From Bacillota bacterium (GTDB lineage: Bacteria; Bacillota; Clostridia; Acetivibrionales; DTU013): 41,035 nt of DNA. Positions 8,567 to 17,516 of the stretch are shown here, piece by piece (position 1 is the stretch's first letter; every line of letters starts with the position of its first letter). Under the pieces are notes generated by a model. It ran no database searches. It was not told the origin of the DNA and was given only the letters and a program-made list of their open reading frames with translations. Made by a program: the position numbers and the translations under genes. The stretch is taken from NCBI GenBank assembly GCA_023411715.1, contig JAEYOM010000072.1, positions 1 to 41,035 on the forward strand, written 5' to 3'.

Positions 8567-9475
8567 TTATGAAAACAGCGCTTCTACAAACTCCCTGGCA
8601 TTAAAGGGCTGCAGGTCGTCTATCTGTTCACCGACTCCTATGAGCTTGACGGGAATATCCAGTTCGGCTTTGATGGAAATAATTATGCCGCCCTTTGCCG
8701 TGCCATCAAGCTTAGTGAGTACTATGCCCGATATGTCGGTGACTTCGCTGAAGGTTTTCGCCTGTGATACCGCGTTCTGCCCGGTCGTCGCATCGAGTAC
8801 CAGCAGGTTTTCCCGCCTGGCATTGGGGAGTTCCCTGTCGATTATGCGCGATACCTTTCTGAGCTCTTCCATAAGGTTCTTTTTAGTATGCAGGCGGCCT
8901 GCGGTATCGCATATAAGAACATCGGCCTTTCTTGCCCTTGCAGCCTGTATGGCGTCGTATATTACAGCCGCCGGATCCGAGCCTTCATCCTGCTTTATCA
9001 GCTCGACATCCACCCTTTTCGACCAGACTTCAAGCTGGTCGATGGCCGCTGCCCTGAAAGTATCGGCTGCAGCCAGAACAACTTTTTTACCGTCCCTTTT
9101 GAGCATGTTGGCTATTTTGCCGATAGAGGTAGTTTTTCCCACACCGTTTACCCCTATTACCATGATCACGGCTGGAGACGGCTCTATATCCAGCTTTTCG
9201 GTTTCTTTTCCGAGTATGTCCACGAGTGACTCTTTTATAAGCTCCTTGATCATCAGCGGGTCGGTTATTTTTTGCTCTTTGACCTTGTTTTTAACGCCGT
9301 CGATCACACGCATCGCCGTATCAATTCCAAGATCCGCCGTTATCAGTACTTCCTCGAGCTCGTCGAAAAGCTCGTCGTCAACCTTCCCGAAGGAAACGAG
9401 CACCTGGTCTATTTTTTCGGTTATTCCCTTTCTTGTTTTTGATAATCCCTCTTTAAGTCTGTCAAAAAAGCCCAT
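8567..9475 (-). CDS. ftsY: Signal recognition particle receptor FtsY
   Basis: FtsY is the membrane-associated SRP GTPase that docks ribosome-SRP complexes for co-translational membrane insertion. The 302-residue protein shows a short amphipathic N-terminus, the helical N domain, P-loop GVNGVGKT (108-115), the SRP-GTPase ADTFRAAAIDQL segment, DTAGR (190-194) and guanine-specificity TKLD (254-257). It lacks the long acidic N-terminal A domain of proteobacterial FtsY and matches the compact Gram-positive form. The ATG at 9475 follows GGTGAG at good spacing and lies one base past the smc stop, so translation is probably coupled to smc. Confidence 0.97.
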   Translation of the reverse strand: MGFFDRLKEGLSKTRKGITEKIDQVLVSFGKVDDELFDELEEVLITADLGIDTAMRVIDGVKNKVKEQKITDPLMIKELIKESLVDILGKETEKLDIEPSPAVIMVIGVNGVGKTTSIGKIANMLKRDGKKVVLAAADTFRAAAIDQLEVWSKRVDVELIKQDEGSDPAAVIYDAIQAARARKADVLICDTAGRLHTKKNLMEELRKVSRIIDRELPNARRENLLVLDATTGQNAVSQAKTFSEVTDISGIVLTKLDGTAKGGIIISIKAELDIPVKLIGVGEQIDDLQPFNAREFVEALFS

Positions 9476-9476
9476 T

Positions 9477-12400
9477 CTAACTCACCTTTTCTCCCATTTT
9501 CATTGATACTATCTTGGATACGCCGTGTTCCTGCATCGTAACGCCATACAACATGTCTGAGCCTTCCATCGTGCCCTTTCTGTGTGTAACGACGATGAAC
9601 TGAGTCTGTGCCGAATAACGCCTAAGGTACTCCGAAAAACGGTAAACATTTGCTTCGTCAAGCGCGGCCTCTATTTCATCAAGCACGCAAAACGGCGTAG
9701 GTTTCAGCCTGAGTATCGCAAACAGCAGCGCAATCGCCGTGAAGGCCCTCTCGCCGCCTGACAGGAGCATCATGTTCTGCAGCTTCTTTCCCGGAGGCTG
9801 CGCTTCTATCTCTATACCGCTTTCAAGGACATTTTCCTCATCCACGAGTACAAGGCCCGCCCGTCCGCCGTTGAAGAGCTCCTTGAACACTATATCGAAA
9901 TTCTCGTTAATAAGTCTGAACTGCTCCATAAACTGTTTCTTCATGATCGACGTCATCTCATAGACCACACGCAGCAGCTTTTCCCTGGCCTGTTCCATGT
10001 CGTTGCGCTGACCGGTCATGAATTCACAGCGTTCTTTTGTCTTCAGATACTCTTCTATCGAAGAAACATTTACAGGACCGAGATCCTTTATAGTATTCCT
10101 CAGTTCGTTAATCTTTTTCTGCGCCTGTGAAATGCTTCCAATATCCTTCCTCAGTTCCTGCGCTCCTGAATATGTAAGCTCGTATTCGTTCCATATCCTG
10201 TTCTGAAGCCCCTCCATCTCGGTCTCGAGCTTTGTCTTTTTGACTTCCACCCTTGAGTATTCCTCCTGGAGCAGCAGAATATTTTTGTTGGCGTCATTTA
10301 TTTTATTTACGATATCATACAGGTCTTCCTCAAGTATTTTCCTCTCCTCAGTCAGCCTGTCGAGTTCGAAGGTCTTGCCCGATTTCTCCTCATCGTGCTT
10401 CCTGATTCTGCTGTCGAGGCCCTGGTTTGATTCCGATAGATTGGTTATCTCCTGGAGGTATTTATTTTTCTCTGCCTCTTTTCTTGCTATATTTTTATTG
10501 ATAGTTTCTTTTTCAGAGGCTATACGTTCGGAATTTTCCTTCACGCTTTCAATGCTTTCCTGAATGGAATTCACAGAGATTTTGAAATCGGTGATATCGG
10601 CATGCAGCGCATTGCGTACCGCCTGATCCTCCTTGTGTTTTTCCTGGTGTTCGGCAACCGTTTTCTTGGCCTCTGCTATTTCCTGTTCGATATCTGCATA
10701 TTCCTGCTGATATTTCTCCATTTCCCGTACTATCTGGCCAATCTGGCGCTCGAGCTGTTCCTTTTCCTGCCTGAGCATATCTGTCCGGGCTGTTATTTTA
10801 ACGATGTTCTCTTCTACCTGCGCAAGGTGGCTCTCGTCTCTTATTTTAACAAGCTCGTTGTTCTTTATGTCGCCTTCGATGGAAGTAATCTCCGAACCTA
10901 TTTGTGCAATGTCCTCAGTCAGCAGGTCTATATCCTTCTGAACAGATTTCTCGGATTCCTTCAACACCTTAAGCTCGTCATCGAGCTCTGTGATCTCACG
11001 GCTTCTGCTCAAAATGCCTGTCCCGCGGTTTTCAAGGCTGCCGCCCGACATTGAACCGCCGGTATTGAGCAGATCGCCTTCAAGCGTCACGATCCTGAAT
11101 GAATAACTGAATTTACGCGCCATAGCGATCGCATTGTCGAGATTGTCGACAACGACAACTTTGCCGAGAAGGTTAGCGATTATGCCGGCATATTGAGGTT
11201 CATATGAAACGAGATCGGATGCTACTCCGCAAAAACCGCCTGACTGACTTATCCTTGCGAGCATGCCTGTATCGAAGCTCCTGCCGCTGACCGAGCTTAT
11301 CGGTAAAAACGTAGCACGGCCGAGTTTGTTTTTCTTGAGGTATTCTATAGCCTTTTTTGCGTCTTCCTCACTCTGTGTCACAATGTTCTGAAGCGCTCCG
11401 CCAAGAGTTATTTCAATAGCGGCTTCATATTTTTTATCAACTTTTATCAATTGCGCAAGCGCCCCATGGATACCCTTGCCCAGATCGGGAGAGCTGTGGC
11501 AGGCCTGCAGCACTTCACGAACACTCCTGTTGTAACCTTCCAGGTTTTGTTCCATCTCCCTGAGGGTCCTGACTCTCGAGGTTTTGAACTGTATGTCGGA
11601 TCTCAGCTTGTTCTGCTTTGTTCTAAGCTCGCCGAGCATTTTATCGGATTCAGTACGCTCCGTCAGCAGCGACGCAAGCTTTTCTTTTTGTTTGGCGATC
11701 TGTCCCGAGGCATGCCTGACGCTCTCAGTCAGGTCTTCCTTTTTCATTTTCTCGCGGTCTTTCTCCGCGATCTGCTGGTAAACTTCATTATCGATGCTTT
11801 TCTGGCGCTTCTGCATATTTTCCATATGCGTCTTCACATTACCGATCTGCAGCTTTTTATCGGACTGTATATCCATTTTATCCATGATGGCGGTTTTGAG
11901 AAGCTCGATATGACGTTCGTTTTCATCGAGTGTTTTCAACAGGTCTTCCATTTGCTTTTCATATTCCGAAAGCTTTGTGCTGTAATCGCTTAGCTGCCTT
12001 TCAAGATATTTGAGCTTGTCCTGCTTCCCGGCTTCTTCCTTGTCGAAGTCCTGAAGTCTGGCAATGAGTTCTTCCTTCTCGGTATCGAGCCTCTGGATAT
12101 TCTGCTCGAGGTTTGCTATCTTCTCGTTGTTGAGCTTGATCTCCGAATTGCAGCGTTCGAGTGCGCCGTCAAGCTCGTAGAACTGCTGCCTGACAGCTTC
12201 AAGCTTCTCATCGAAGGTTTTTAGCATGTCAGTCTTATCCTTGTTTGAACTTGTTATCTCTTCGAGCTTTTTGTTTTCGGAATCCACCTGGTCCTTGACT
12301 GACTTGTACTGCTCTTCAAGGTCTTTCAGCTTCTCACGGTATTTGTCCATACTGTCGAGATATACGTTTACATCGAGCTCCTTCAGGCTTTCTCTGAGAT

Positions 12401-13049
12401 CGAGATAGCTGCGGGCTGTTTCAGACTGCTCTTTCAATGGTACGAGCTGAGTTTCGAGTTCCGTTACTATATCATTTATGCGTTCCAGGTTCTGCCTTGT
12501 GAGCTCCAGCTTTTTCTCCGCATCCTGCTTGCGGACCTTGTACTTCATTATACCCGAGGCTTCTTCGAAAATCTGCCGCCTGTCCTCTGAACGTGAGCTC
12601 AGTATCTCGTCCACCCTGCCCTGTCCGATGACTGAATAGCCGTCCCTGCCGATACCTGTATCAAGGAGCAGCTCCGTTATATCCTTAAGCCTGCATGGAG
12701 CTTTGTTTATAAGATACTCGCTTTCTCCCGAACGGAATACCCTGCGAGTAACCGTGACTTCGCCGAATTCGATCGGAAGTGATCCGTCTGAATTGTCCAA
12801 CGTCATAGAAACTTCGGCAAACCCTAGAGGCTTCCTGTGTTCGGTACCGGCGAAAATAACGTCCTCCATTTTAGTGCCGCGGAGCGTTCTGATGCTCTGC
12901 TCGCCAAGCACCCAGCGGATCGCGTCGGCGATATTGCTCTTTCCGCTGCCGTTAGGTCCGACGACTGCAGTGATGCCTCCATTGAAATCGAGGTTGATTT
13001 TTTCGGCAAATGATTTAAACCCTTGCATGTCAAGGCGTCTTAAGTACAA
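9477..13049 (-). CDS. smc: Chromosome partition protein Smc
   Basis: This is the 1190-residue SMC ATPase that condenses and segregates chromosomes with ScpA/ScpB (not in this window). It has Walker A GPNGSGKS (31-38), a long coiled coil, a central hinge (roughly 510-660, with Gly-rich GGSMSGGS), a second coiled coil, signature LSGGERAFTAIAL and Walker B FCVLDEIEAALDE near the C-terminus. Its length is almost that of the Bacillus protein. GGAGGG precedes the ATG at 13049. rnc, often upstream in Firmicutes, is absent; a divergent HAD gene is there instead, and smc has its own candidate promoter. Confidence 0.98.
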   Translation of the reverse strand: MYLRRLDMQGFKSFAEKINLDFNGGITAVVGPNGSGKSNIADAIRWVLGEQSIRTLRGTKMEDVIFAGTEHRKPLGFAEVSMTLDNSDGSLPIEFGEVTVTRRVFRSGESEYLINKAPCRLKDITELLLDTGIGRDGYSVIGQGRVDEILSSRSEDRRQIFEEASGIMKYKVRKQDAEKKLELTRQNLERINDIVTELETQLVPLKEQSETARSYLDLRESLKELDVNVYLDSMDKYREKLKDLEEQYKSVKDQVDSENKKLEEITSSNKDKTDMLKTFDEKLEAVRQQFYELDGALERCNSEIKLNNEKIANLEQNIQRLDTEKEELIARLQDFDKEEAGKQDKLKYLERQLSDYSTKLSEYEKQMEDLLKTLDENERHIELLKTAIMDKMDIQSDKKLQIGNVKTHMENMQKRQKSIDNEVYQQIAEKDREKMKKEDLTESVRHASGQIAKQKEKLASLLTERTESDKMLGELRTKQNKLRSDIQFKTSRVRTLREMEQNLEGYNRSVREVLQACHSSPDLGKGIHGALAQLIKVDKKYEAAIEITLGGALQNIVTQSEEDAKKAIEYLKKNKLGRATFLPISSVSGRSFDTGMLARISQSGGFCGVASDLVSYEPQYAGIIANLLGKVVVVDNLDNAIAMARKFSYSFRIVTLEGDLLNTGGSMSGGSLENRGTGILSRSREITELDDELKVLKESEKSVQKDIDLLTEDIAQIGSEITSIEGDIKNNELVKIRDESHLAQVEENIVKITARTDMLRQEKEQLERQIGQIVREMEKYQQEYADIEQEIAEAKKTVAEHQEKHKEDQAVRNALHADITDFKISVNSIQESIESVKENSERIASEKETINKNIARKEAEKNKYLQEITNLSESNQGLDSRIRKHDEEKSGKTFELDRLTEERKILEEDLYDIVNKINDANKNILLLQEEYSRVEVKKTKLETEMEGLQNRIWNEYELTYSGAQELRKDIGSISQAQKKINELRNTIKDLGPVNVSSIEEYLKTKERCEFMTGQRNDMEQAREKLLRVVYEMTSIMKKQFMEQFRLINENFDIVFKELFNGGRAGLVLVDEENVLESGIEIEAQPPGKKLQNMMLLSGGERAFTAIALLFAILRLKPTPFCVLDEIEAALDEANVYRFSEYLRRYSAQTQFIVVTHRKGTMEGSDMLYGVTMQEHGVSKIVSMKMGEKVS

Positions 13050-13109
13050 ATGGAACCCTCCGTTGACAATACGGCATTATTGCCGCCAGTCTAAAATGAA
13101 TGTATTACC

Positions 13110-13137
13110 ATTTTAACATAATTGGTGACAGTTTCAA
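13110..13137 (-). promoter_or_regulatory. Candidate sigma-A promoter of smc
   Basis: On the minus strand TTGAAA (13137-13132) and TAAAAT (13115-13110) are separated by 16 bases. This places a transcription start about 50-55 bases before the smc ATG. Inferred from consensus only. Confidence 0.5.
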
Positions 13138-13213
13138 CTGAATTTCCTGATCAGTATTATAAACGGCATGGTAATTATAACTATAGCTTATATAGTTCAT
13201 AAACAATGTATAT

Positions 13214-13242
13214 TTTACTTATATCAGATTCCTAATTATAAT
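13214..13242 (+). promoter_or_regulatory. Candidate sigma-A promoter of the HAD gene
   Basis: TTTACT (13214-13219) and a perfect TATAAT (13237-13242) are 17 bases apart. A start near 13249 would leave a ~139-base untranslated leader before the HAD gene. Confidence 0.55.
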
Positions 13243-13261
13243 TTAACCGTGAAGTCGTAGA

Positions 13262-13295
13262 GCCCTGGGGCTGTAAAGCTGCAGAGCCGCAGGGC
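13262..13295 (+). promoter_or_regulatory. G+C-rich stem-loop at the start of the HAD leader
   Basis: GCCCTG(g)GGCT pairs with AGCC(g)CAGGGC, giving ten pairs around one G-G mismatch, in surroundings that are otherwise very AT-rich. It would be the first structure in the leader RNA made from the promoter at 13214-13242. I recognise no riboswitch class. It could control mRNA stability or be a small transposed palindrome. Confidence 0.4.
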
Positions 13296-13387
13296 CACAG
13301 ATTCGCAGGACCTCTCTCCAACTGCCGTATGAATTCTTGCCTGGCAATAACATTGATTTAGAGTAATAGCCCGGGAGGTTGAGATAT

Positions 13388-14095
13388 ATGCTGCCGAAAG
13401 CCTTGTTTTTTGATCTTGACGATACGATAATTTCCTTCGACGCCGGCAGCGAGCCTGCCTGGGTCACTGTCTGCGATGAATTCTGCAAAAAATACGGCTC
13501 CTATGATCCTGAAATATTGCTCGGTGCCATAAACGAATACAGGAAATGGTTCTGGAGCGATAAGGAAAGGCACAGGATCGGCCGCAACAATATGAACGAG
13601 GCCAGAAGGGATATCGTAGCTGGAGCTTTTGAACGGCTCAGTTTCAATAACCGCGAGCACGCCTTTGAAATAGCCGATAATTATTCCAGACTGCGTCTTT
13701 TGAACCTCGAACTTTTCCCGAAGGCGGCCGAGACTCTTGAAAGCCTGAGAAAGCTCGAACTAAGGCTTGCTTTGATTACAAACGGCGATTCGTACAGCCA
13801 GAGATACAAAATCGAAAAATTTGATCTGGAGAAATATTTTGACCTTATCTTGGTCGAGGGTGAATTGGGCTTCGGCAAGCCTGATCCGAGAGTATACGAA
13901 AAGGCTTTATGCGATATGGGCGTCTTACCTGGAGATGTTTGGATGATCGGCGACAATCTTGACTGGGACGTCGCCTCACCGCAAAAATTGGGCATTTTCA
14001 GCATTTGGGTGGATTTCAAGCATAAGGGTCTGCCGGTGGGATCAAAAGTCCGGCCGGACAGGATAATCAGCAATATAGCGAAATTACTTGAATAG
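13388..14095 (+). CDS. HAD-superfamily hydrolase (subfamily IA, YjjG-like phosphatase)
   Basis: This 235-residue HAD phosphohydrolase probably acts on small phosphorylated metabolites; the substrate is unknown. Motif I FFDLDDT places the nucleophile at Asp9 and the general acid at Asp11. An alpha-helical cap, motif II with LITNGD, a Lys in the FGKPD segment (motif III) and motif IV IGDNLDWD follow. I chose the ATG at 13388 because GGGAGG is 8-9 bases upstream; a TTG at 13379 is too close to it. It stands alone, divergent from smc, and ends at a terminator. A 25-codon relic of a very similar gene lies at 15298-15372. Confidence 0.9.
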   Translation: MLPKALFFDLDDTIISFDAGSEPAWVTVCDEFCKKYGSYDPEILLGAINEYRKWFWSDKERHRIGRNNMNEARRDIVAGAFERLSFNNREHAFEIADNYSRLRLLNLELFPKAAETLESLRKLELRLALITNGDSYSQRYKIEKFDLEKYFDLILVEGELGFGKPDPRVYEKALCDMGVLPGDVWMIGDNLDWDVASPQKLGIFSIWVDFKHKGLPVGSKVRPDRIISNIAKLLE

Positions 14096-14127
14096 TCGAT
14101 TTTGTTAGGATGTTATCCTATATAGTA

Positions 14128-14158
14128 AAGCACCTATCGCATTGGAAAGGTGCTTCTT
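14128..14158. terminator. Bidirectional terminator between the HAD gene and the AraC regulator
   Basis: AAGCACCT (14128-14135) pairs with AGGTGCTT (14148-14155), followed by CTTATTTATT. It lies between two convergent genes. A smaller hairpin, TAGGAT-gtt-ATCCTA (14106-14120), precedes it. Confidence 0.8.
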
Positions 14159-14163
14159 ATTTA

Positions 14164-15132
14164 TTATGACTTCCGTACTGGTCTGATATACTTCCAAAAC
14201 CTCTCTGGATTATGATAAAAGTAAATTATTCTACCGGGGGAAGTATCAAAGCAGTAGCCGGTGTCTATAAAATCAAAAGTTACCATTACCTTTTCAATCT
14301 TTTCCTCTACACTACGATTTTCCTGCTCATAATCGAATGGCCCATGTTCAAAAACAATATACTCGGCTTCGGGAACATCAATCATAAGCATTTGTGGTGG
14401 TACTTTGCCTTTATAATCAAAAGGAAGACGTACACCATAACACTCGGTACGTGGAATACCCCAATCGCAGAGTCTGCCGTCCGGGTCACTAATGTACGCC
14501 ATAATCTGACCGCTGCCGCTGTTAGATTCGCTCCCACCATCGTCATCCAATTTGCCCTTGATACTATCGAGTAAGCCGCAAATTGTTTCGCAATCCTGTC
14601 CCGGAATAAGGCTTTGCTTTTGCCAAAAATCCCAATAACCATTGCTCTCATAGTTTTTAATGTGCAAAAACTTGTGGGCTGGGATGGTTACAAAATAAAT
14701 TTTTATGTCCTCCGTGGATTTTACCATGCCAATCTCTCCAATTCCTAAAAAGTAGCGGTCGAAAGGGATTATTTTGGTACGAAGGATGACAGGTATAGGC
14801 TTTTTGCGGTATTCGCTTGGAACGATACCGTATGTTACCTTGAAAGCCCGCGAAAAGGCCTCATGTGATGAAAAGCCATAGTCCAGAGCAATGTCCAAAA
14901 TGCCTTTTTCGCTATCACGCACCTCTTTCAACGCAAAGGCTAACCTTCTAAGTCGCAGATAATCCCTAAACTGCATACCCGATATTTCCTTAAATTTCCT
15001 CGTGGTATGAAATTCAGAGTAACCCAACTTGCGAGAAAGAAACCGCAGCGTTAGGGCTTCATCGTCACGATGTTTAATACATTCGTCAATTTCATCAACG
15101 ATTACTTGGATTTGCTTGTGCCACTCGTACAT
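14164..15132 (-). CDS. AraC-family regulator with C-terminal GyrI-like effector domain
   Basis: The 322-residue regulator has an N-terminal AraC/XylS double helix-turn-helix (about residues 10-105, with RFLSRKLGYSEFH and the conserved second-helix region DIALDYGFSSHEAFSRAFK). It is joined to a C-terminal GyrI-like small-molecule domain (about 120-315). In this architecture the C-terminal half binds hydrophobic or cationic compounds and the protein often controls efflux or stress genes, as in Rob/SoxS/BmrR relatives. GAGG lies about ten bases before the ATG. The gene is monocistronic, convergent with the HAD gene. No efflux gene is adjacent, so its target is unknown. Confidence 0.88.
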   Translation of the reverse strand: MYEWHKQIQVIVDEIDECIKHRDDEALTLRFLSRKLGYSEFHTTRKFKEISGMQFRDYLRLRRLAFALKEVRDSEKGILDIALDYGFSSHEAFSRAFKVTYGIVPSEYRKKPIPVILRTKIIPFDRYFLGIGEIGMVKSTEDIKIYFVTIPAHKFLHIKNYESNGYWDFWQKQSLIPGQDCETICGLLDSIKGKLDDDGGSESNSGSGQIMAYISDPDGRLCDWGIPRTECYGVRLPFDYKGKVPPQMLMIDVPEAEYIVFEHGPFDYEQENRSVEEKIEKVMVTFDFIDTGYCFDTSPGRIIYFYHNPERFWKYIRPVRKS

Positions 15133-15252
15133 CAGTCTACGTACCTCGTTTCAACCACCCTATAGTTATTATAGAGCAATAAAAATTGAATAACTTGATT
15201 TTACTTGCGAAAAAAGAGAGTATGTCTTGTTCCTTAACTTACATTATATAAC

Positions 15253-15272
15253 AAGTATGCAATCGCATACTT
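15253..15272. promoter_or_regulatory. 8-bp inverted repeat upstream of the AraC regulator
   Basis: AAGTATGC-aatc-GCATACTT is a perfect inverted repeat about 120 bases upstream of the regulator start. No T-run follows, so an operator is as likely as a terminator. Function unknown. Confidence 0.3.
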
Positions 15273-15297
15273 ATGAAAAGCTTTAGCCGGTTTGAAT

Positions 15298-15372
15298 GTC
15301 TCACCCAGGGATGTTTGGATAATCGGCGATAACCTGGAATGGTACGTCGCCTCACCACAGAAACTGGGCATC
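15298..15372 (+). pseudogene. 25-codon relic of a second HAD hydrolase gene
   Basis: In frame this reads V-S-P-R-D-V-W-I-I-G-D-N-L-E-W-Y and continues through VASPQKLGI. It matches the motif IV region of the intact HAD protein at 20 of 25 residues, on the same strand. Nothing of the rest of the gene is recognisable on either side. It is a remnant of a duplicate or of a related gene cut by recombination; its 3' end abuts the truncated epimerase gene. Confidence 0.8.
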
Positions 15373-15630
15373 CGATACTATTTGATTTAATTTTACATCA
15401 TTAGAGCAATATGCAAGGTTATCACAAACCACATCAAAATATCGTTTGCTAAGAACTTCTTTCAGACTATCGGGGTTAGTACGTTCTATTATTACCCTTT
15501 CAACTTTCTGCCCAAATATATCTTTTGCTTTACCCCTAGTGGCAATAGTCACATTGTGTCCTTTTTTCAATAATGAATTAACCATATGTATTCCAAAAAA
15601 GCGAGTACCACCCAATACCAATAACTTCAT
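15352..15630 (-). pseudogene. Truncated NAD-dependent epimerase/dehydratase, N-terminal third
   Basis: A 92-residue ORF starts MKLLVLGGTRFFG, the Rossmann GxxxFxG nucleotide-binding motif of extended SDR epimerases, which are normally about 280-330 residues. The catalytic YxxxK region is missing. The last codons (D-A-Q-F-L-W-stop) are the antisense of the HAD relic, so the real gene breaks at about 15372. AGGAGG stands upstream. I prefer the second of two adjacent ATGs (15630) for spacing; 15633 is the alternative. It could still be translated but cannot be a working epimerase. Confidence 0.8.
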
Positions 15631-15875
15631 CATAGCCTCCTTTATGCAGAAATATGGATTTGTTGATTCTGCAACAATGATATCAAATATTTTCCATATA
15701 ATCAAATAGGAATGGGCTACATAAAGTTGAGTATTTAATTATGTCCATGCAACGAATAGGCAATGAACTAAACCGCTAGCGTGGTGATCCCTCTGGGCAC
15801 CTATTTCCTTTTCCAAGACTAATCCTTTAATATTAGAAAGCATGCAAATGCAAATCTAACTAAAAGGAGCTAGAA

Positions 15876-15971
15876 ATGGACAAAAAACAAATCATTGAGA
15901 AGCTGGCTTGTGATATGCAACTTCGAGGACTCAGCAGGAGCACAATCAAGAAAGTTTTGCAACCTTTTTAA
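15876..15971 (+). pseudogene. N-terminal fragment of a tyrosine recombinase/integrase
   Basis: The 31 codons begin MDKKQIIEKLACDMQLRGLS and end after TIKKV, resembling the SAM-like core-binding N-terminus of clostridial tyrosine recombinases. The catalytic domain (R-H-R-Y) is absent and the frame stops at 15971. AAAGGAG precedes the ATG. It is probably the remains of a lost mobile element. The next ~200 bases, to 16178, hold nothing I can assign. Confidence 0.55.
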
Positions 15972-16178
15972 AAACAATAATACTTCGTTCTTATCATCAT
16001 TATCCTTGTTTCCTTAAATATTCATGCTCCGTCCCAGCAAACCGACACGGGCAATAAGCTTAATAGTATATCACATCTACTTGACAGGGGGCAGTTCAGA
16101 GCCTGACACTTATTCCGCTAATGGCCCATTACCCATAAAAATCCGTTGTGTTTAGTTTTCAGAATATTCGGGTACGCA

Positions 16179-17186
16179 CTATGCATATGCATTAAATCCA
16201 CTCGTAGTACTTTCCTCTACGGTTATCGGAATGACTACACCATCTTTATATGTTCCATTAAGTATTAAATCTGGAATAGAATCAAATTTATTTTGAGGGA
16301 TTTTTGACAGCAATTCACTGAAATAGCTATATGAAACTCCTTTATATATGGATGGAACTGCTGTGGACGTTCTAAGTGCTTCCTTGTAAATATCCAATGC
16401 ATTTCCACCCTGTTCATTATAGAAACCATCTTTTGTCTGTGTATAATTCCTTAAATCCTGCCCTGTAATATTATAAAACTGCTGCATAGCACGATATTTT
16501 GTTTTTACTGCTTCAGTTATGGAGTTCGATTTTTCCTTCATCAGATAATAGAATAATTTAAGTGAGTTGCGGTCACTGTTCAATGCTTCCTCGATTTTAG
16601 AAGCTATTTCTTCATCTTCCACGCCAGAAACCGTAAGCAAAAAACTTACTGGAGATATACTAAAGCTAAATCCGGAATTTTTAAATAGATCTAAATCAAT
16701 TCCTGCATTCTTCAAGACATTACTAAATTGAATGCTTACCATCTTTGAATTATATGCCTTTTTACTACTGTCATTTTCTTCACAAATTGGTCCGTCAAGA
16801 TGCGGGTCTTCAAAAGTATTAAAGCTTCCAACAGAGCCGATACATCCATATAAAGTCATACTCAATTCATTATGGTACATTGCCTCTTTCTCTGTTTTGC
16901 TGTAGCCACTATATGCACTATTTTTGCTATAATATTTCTTATTTAAAAGGGAATAAACTTCGCTTACTGTACTACACTTAGAACGGTTTCCAACAGAAGC
17001 GCTATAATATACTTCTTCTAATTTTTCATACGCCTTAAAAGTATCACTATCTGGATTATTGTTCGTTGTTTTTATCTTGTCTGTTGTCACTTTATATATT
17101 CTCTTATAACCTGGCGTACTCGGTGTTTCTGGCGAATATCTTCCTTTTACGTTATAGTAATTATAATATCCTGATTCAATAGCCAT
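16179..17186 (-). CDS. Uncharacterised 335-residue protein
   Basis: I do not recognise this protein with confidence; it vaguely recalls DUF4885-type proteins of Clostridia and Bacilli. It has no signal peptide or membrane segment. The N-terminus is rich in Tyr/Asn/Lys (MAIESGYYNYYNVKGRYSPE), the middle contains the hydrophobic stretch FSFSISPVSFLLTVSG, and the C-terminal part is mostly helical. AAGGAGG lies seven bases before the ATG at 17186; an earlier in-frame start at 17207 would lie beyond that site. It stands alone on the minus strand amid gene fragments. Codon use looks like the AT-rich accessory genes. Confidence 0.7.
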   Translation of the reverse strand: MAIESGYYNYYNVKGRYSPETPSTPGYKRIYKVTTDKIKTTNNNPDSDTFKAYEKLEEVYYSASVGNRSKCSTVSEVYSLLNKKYYSKNSAYSGYSKTEKEAMYHNELSMTLYGCIGSVGSFNTFEDPHLDGPICEENDSSKKAYNSKMVSIQFSNVLKNAGIDLDLFKNSGFSFSISPVSFLLTVSGVEDEEIASKIEEALNSDRNSLKLFYYLMKEKSNSITEAVKTKYRAMQQFYNITGQDLRNYTQTKDGFYNEQGGNALDIYKEALRTSTAVPSIYKGVSYSYFSELLSKIPQNKFDSIPDLILNGTYKDGVVIPITVEESTTSGFNAYA

Positions 17187-17315
17187 AAGAAGGCCTCCTT
17201 CATACAAATAAAGATGTTTAATATGTAAAATAAATACATTAATTCAAAACCCTTCTCAACAAATCATATATCGACAAATACATAGTTTTATTTTAATTTT
17301 CCACTTGAAATTTCG

Positions 17316-17420
17316 TCAATCGAACAGAGGCTCAATGTATATGTCATCCACTGAAATGCAGTCTCCGAATTCATGTGCAATAATTAGATCAACCTTTATG
17401 ATTTCATCGATAAATTCTAA
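17316..17420 (-). pseudogene. C-terminal scrap of an unidentified protein
   Basis: A 34-codon open stretch with no start reads L-E-F-I-D-E-I-I-K-V-D-L-I-I-A-H-E-F-G-D and ends IYIEPLFD-stop. Its regular hydrophobic/acidic pattern looks protein-like. A stop codon precedes it immediately, so it is at best a remnant. The rest of 17187-17515 is AT-rich and shows nothing else. Confidence 0.3.
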
Positions 17421-17516
17421 TTACCTATTATGCTCAATTAATTTGTTCAGCTATCCAACTGAAAACACTGGAGATTATCTTGCTTATTTCTAACTCCGTA
17501 TTGCATTGTAGCGTTT

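Noticed and set aside
8640..9506. 288-codon plus-strand ORF antisense to ftsY
   Set aside because: Ser/Phe/Leu-rich translation typical of the antisense of a conserved gene. FtsY motifs are perfect on the other strand.
10602..11993. Several 107-180 codon plus-strand ORFs inside smc
   Set aside because: All are antisense to the Smc coiled coil and hinge, with no ribosome binding sites and no recognisable motif.
14212..14651. ORFs on both strands within the AraC regulator gene
   Set aside because: They lie entirely within the effector-binding domain codons and show no independent features.
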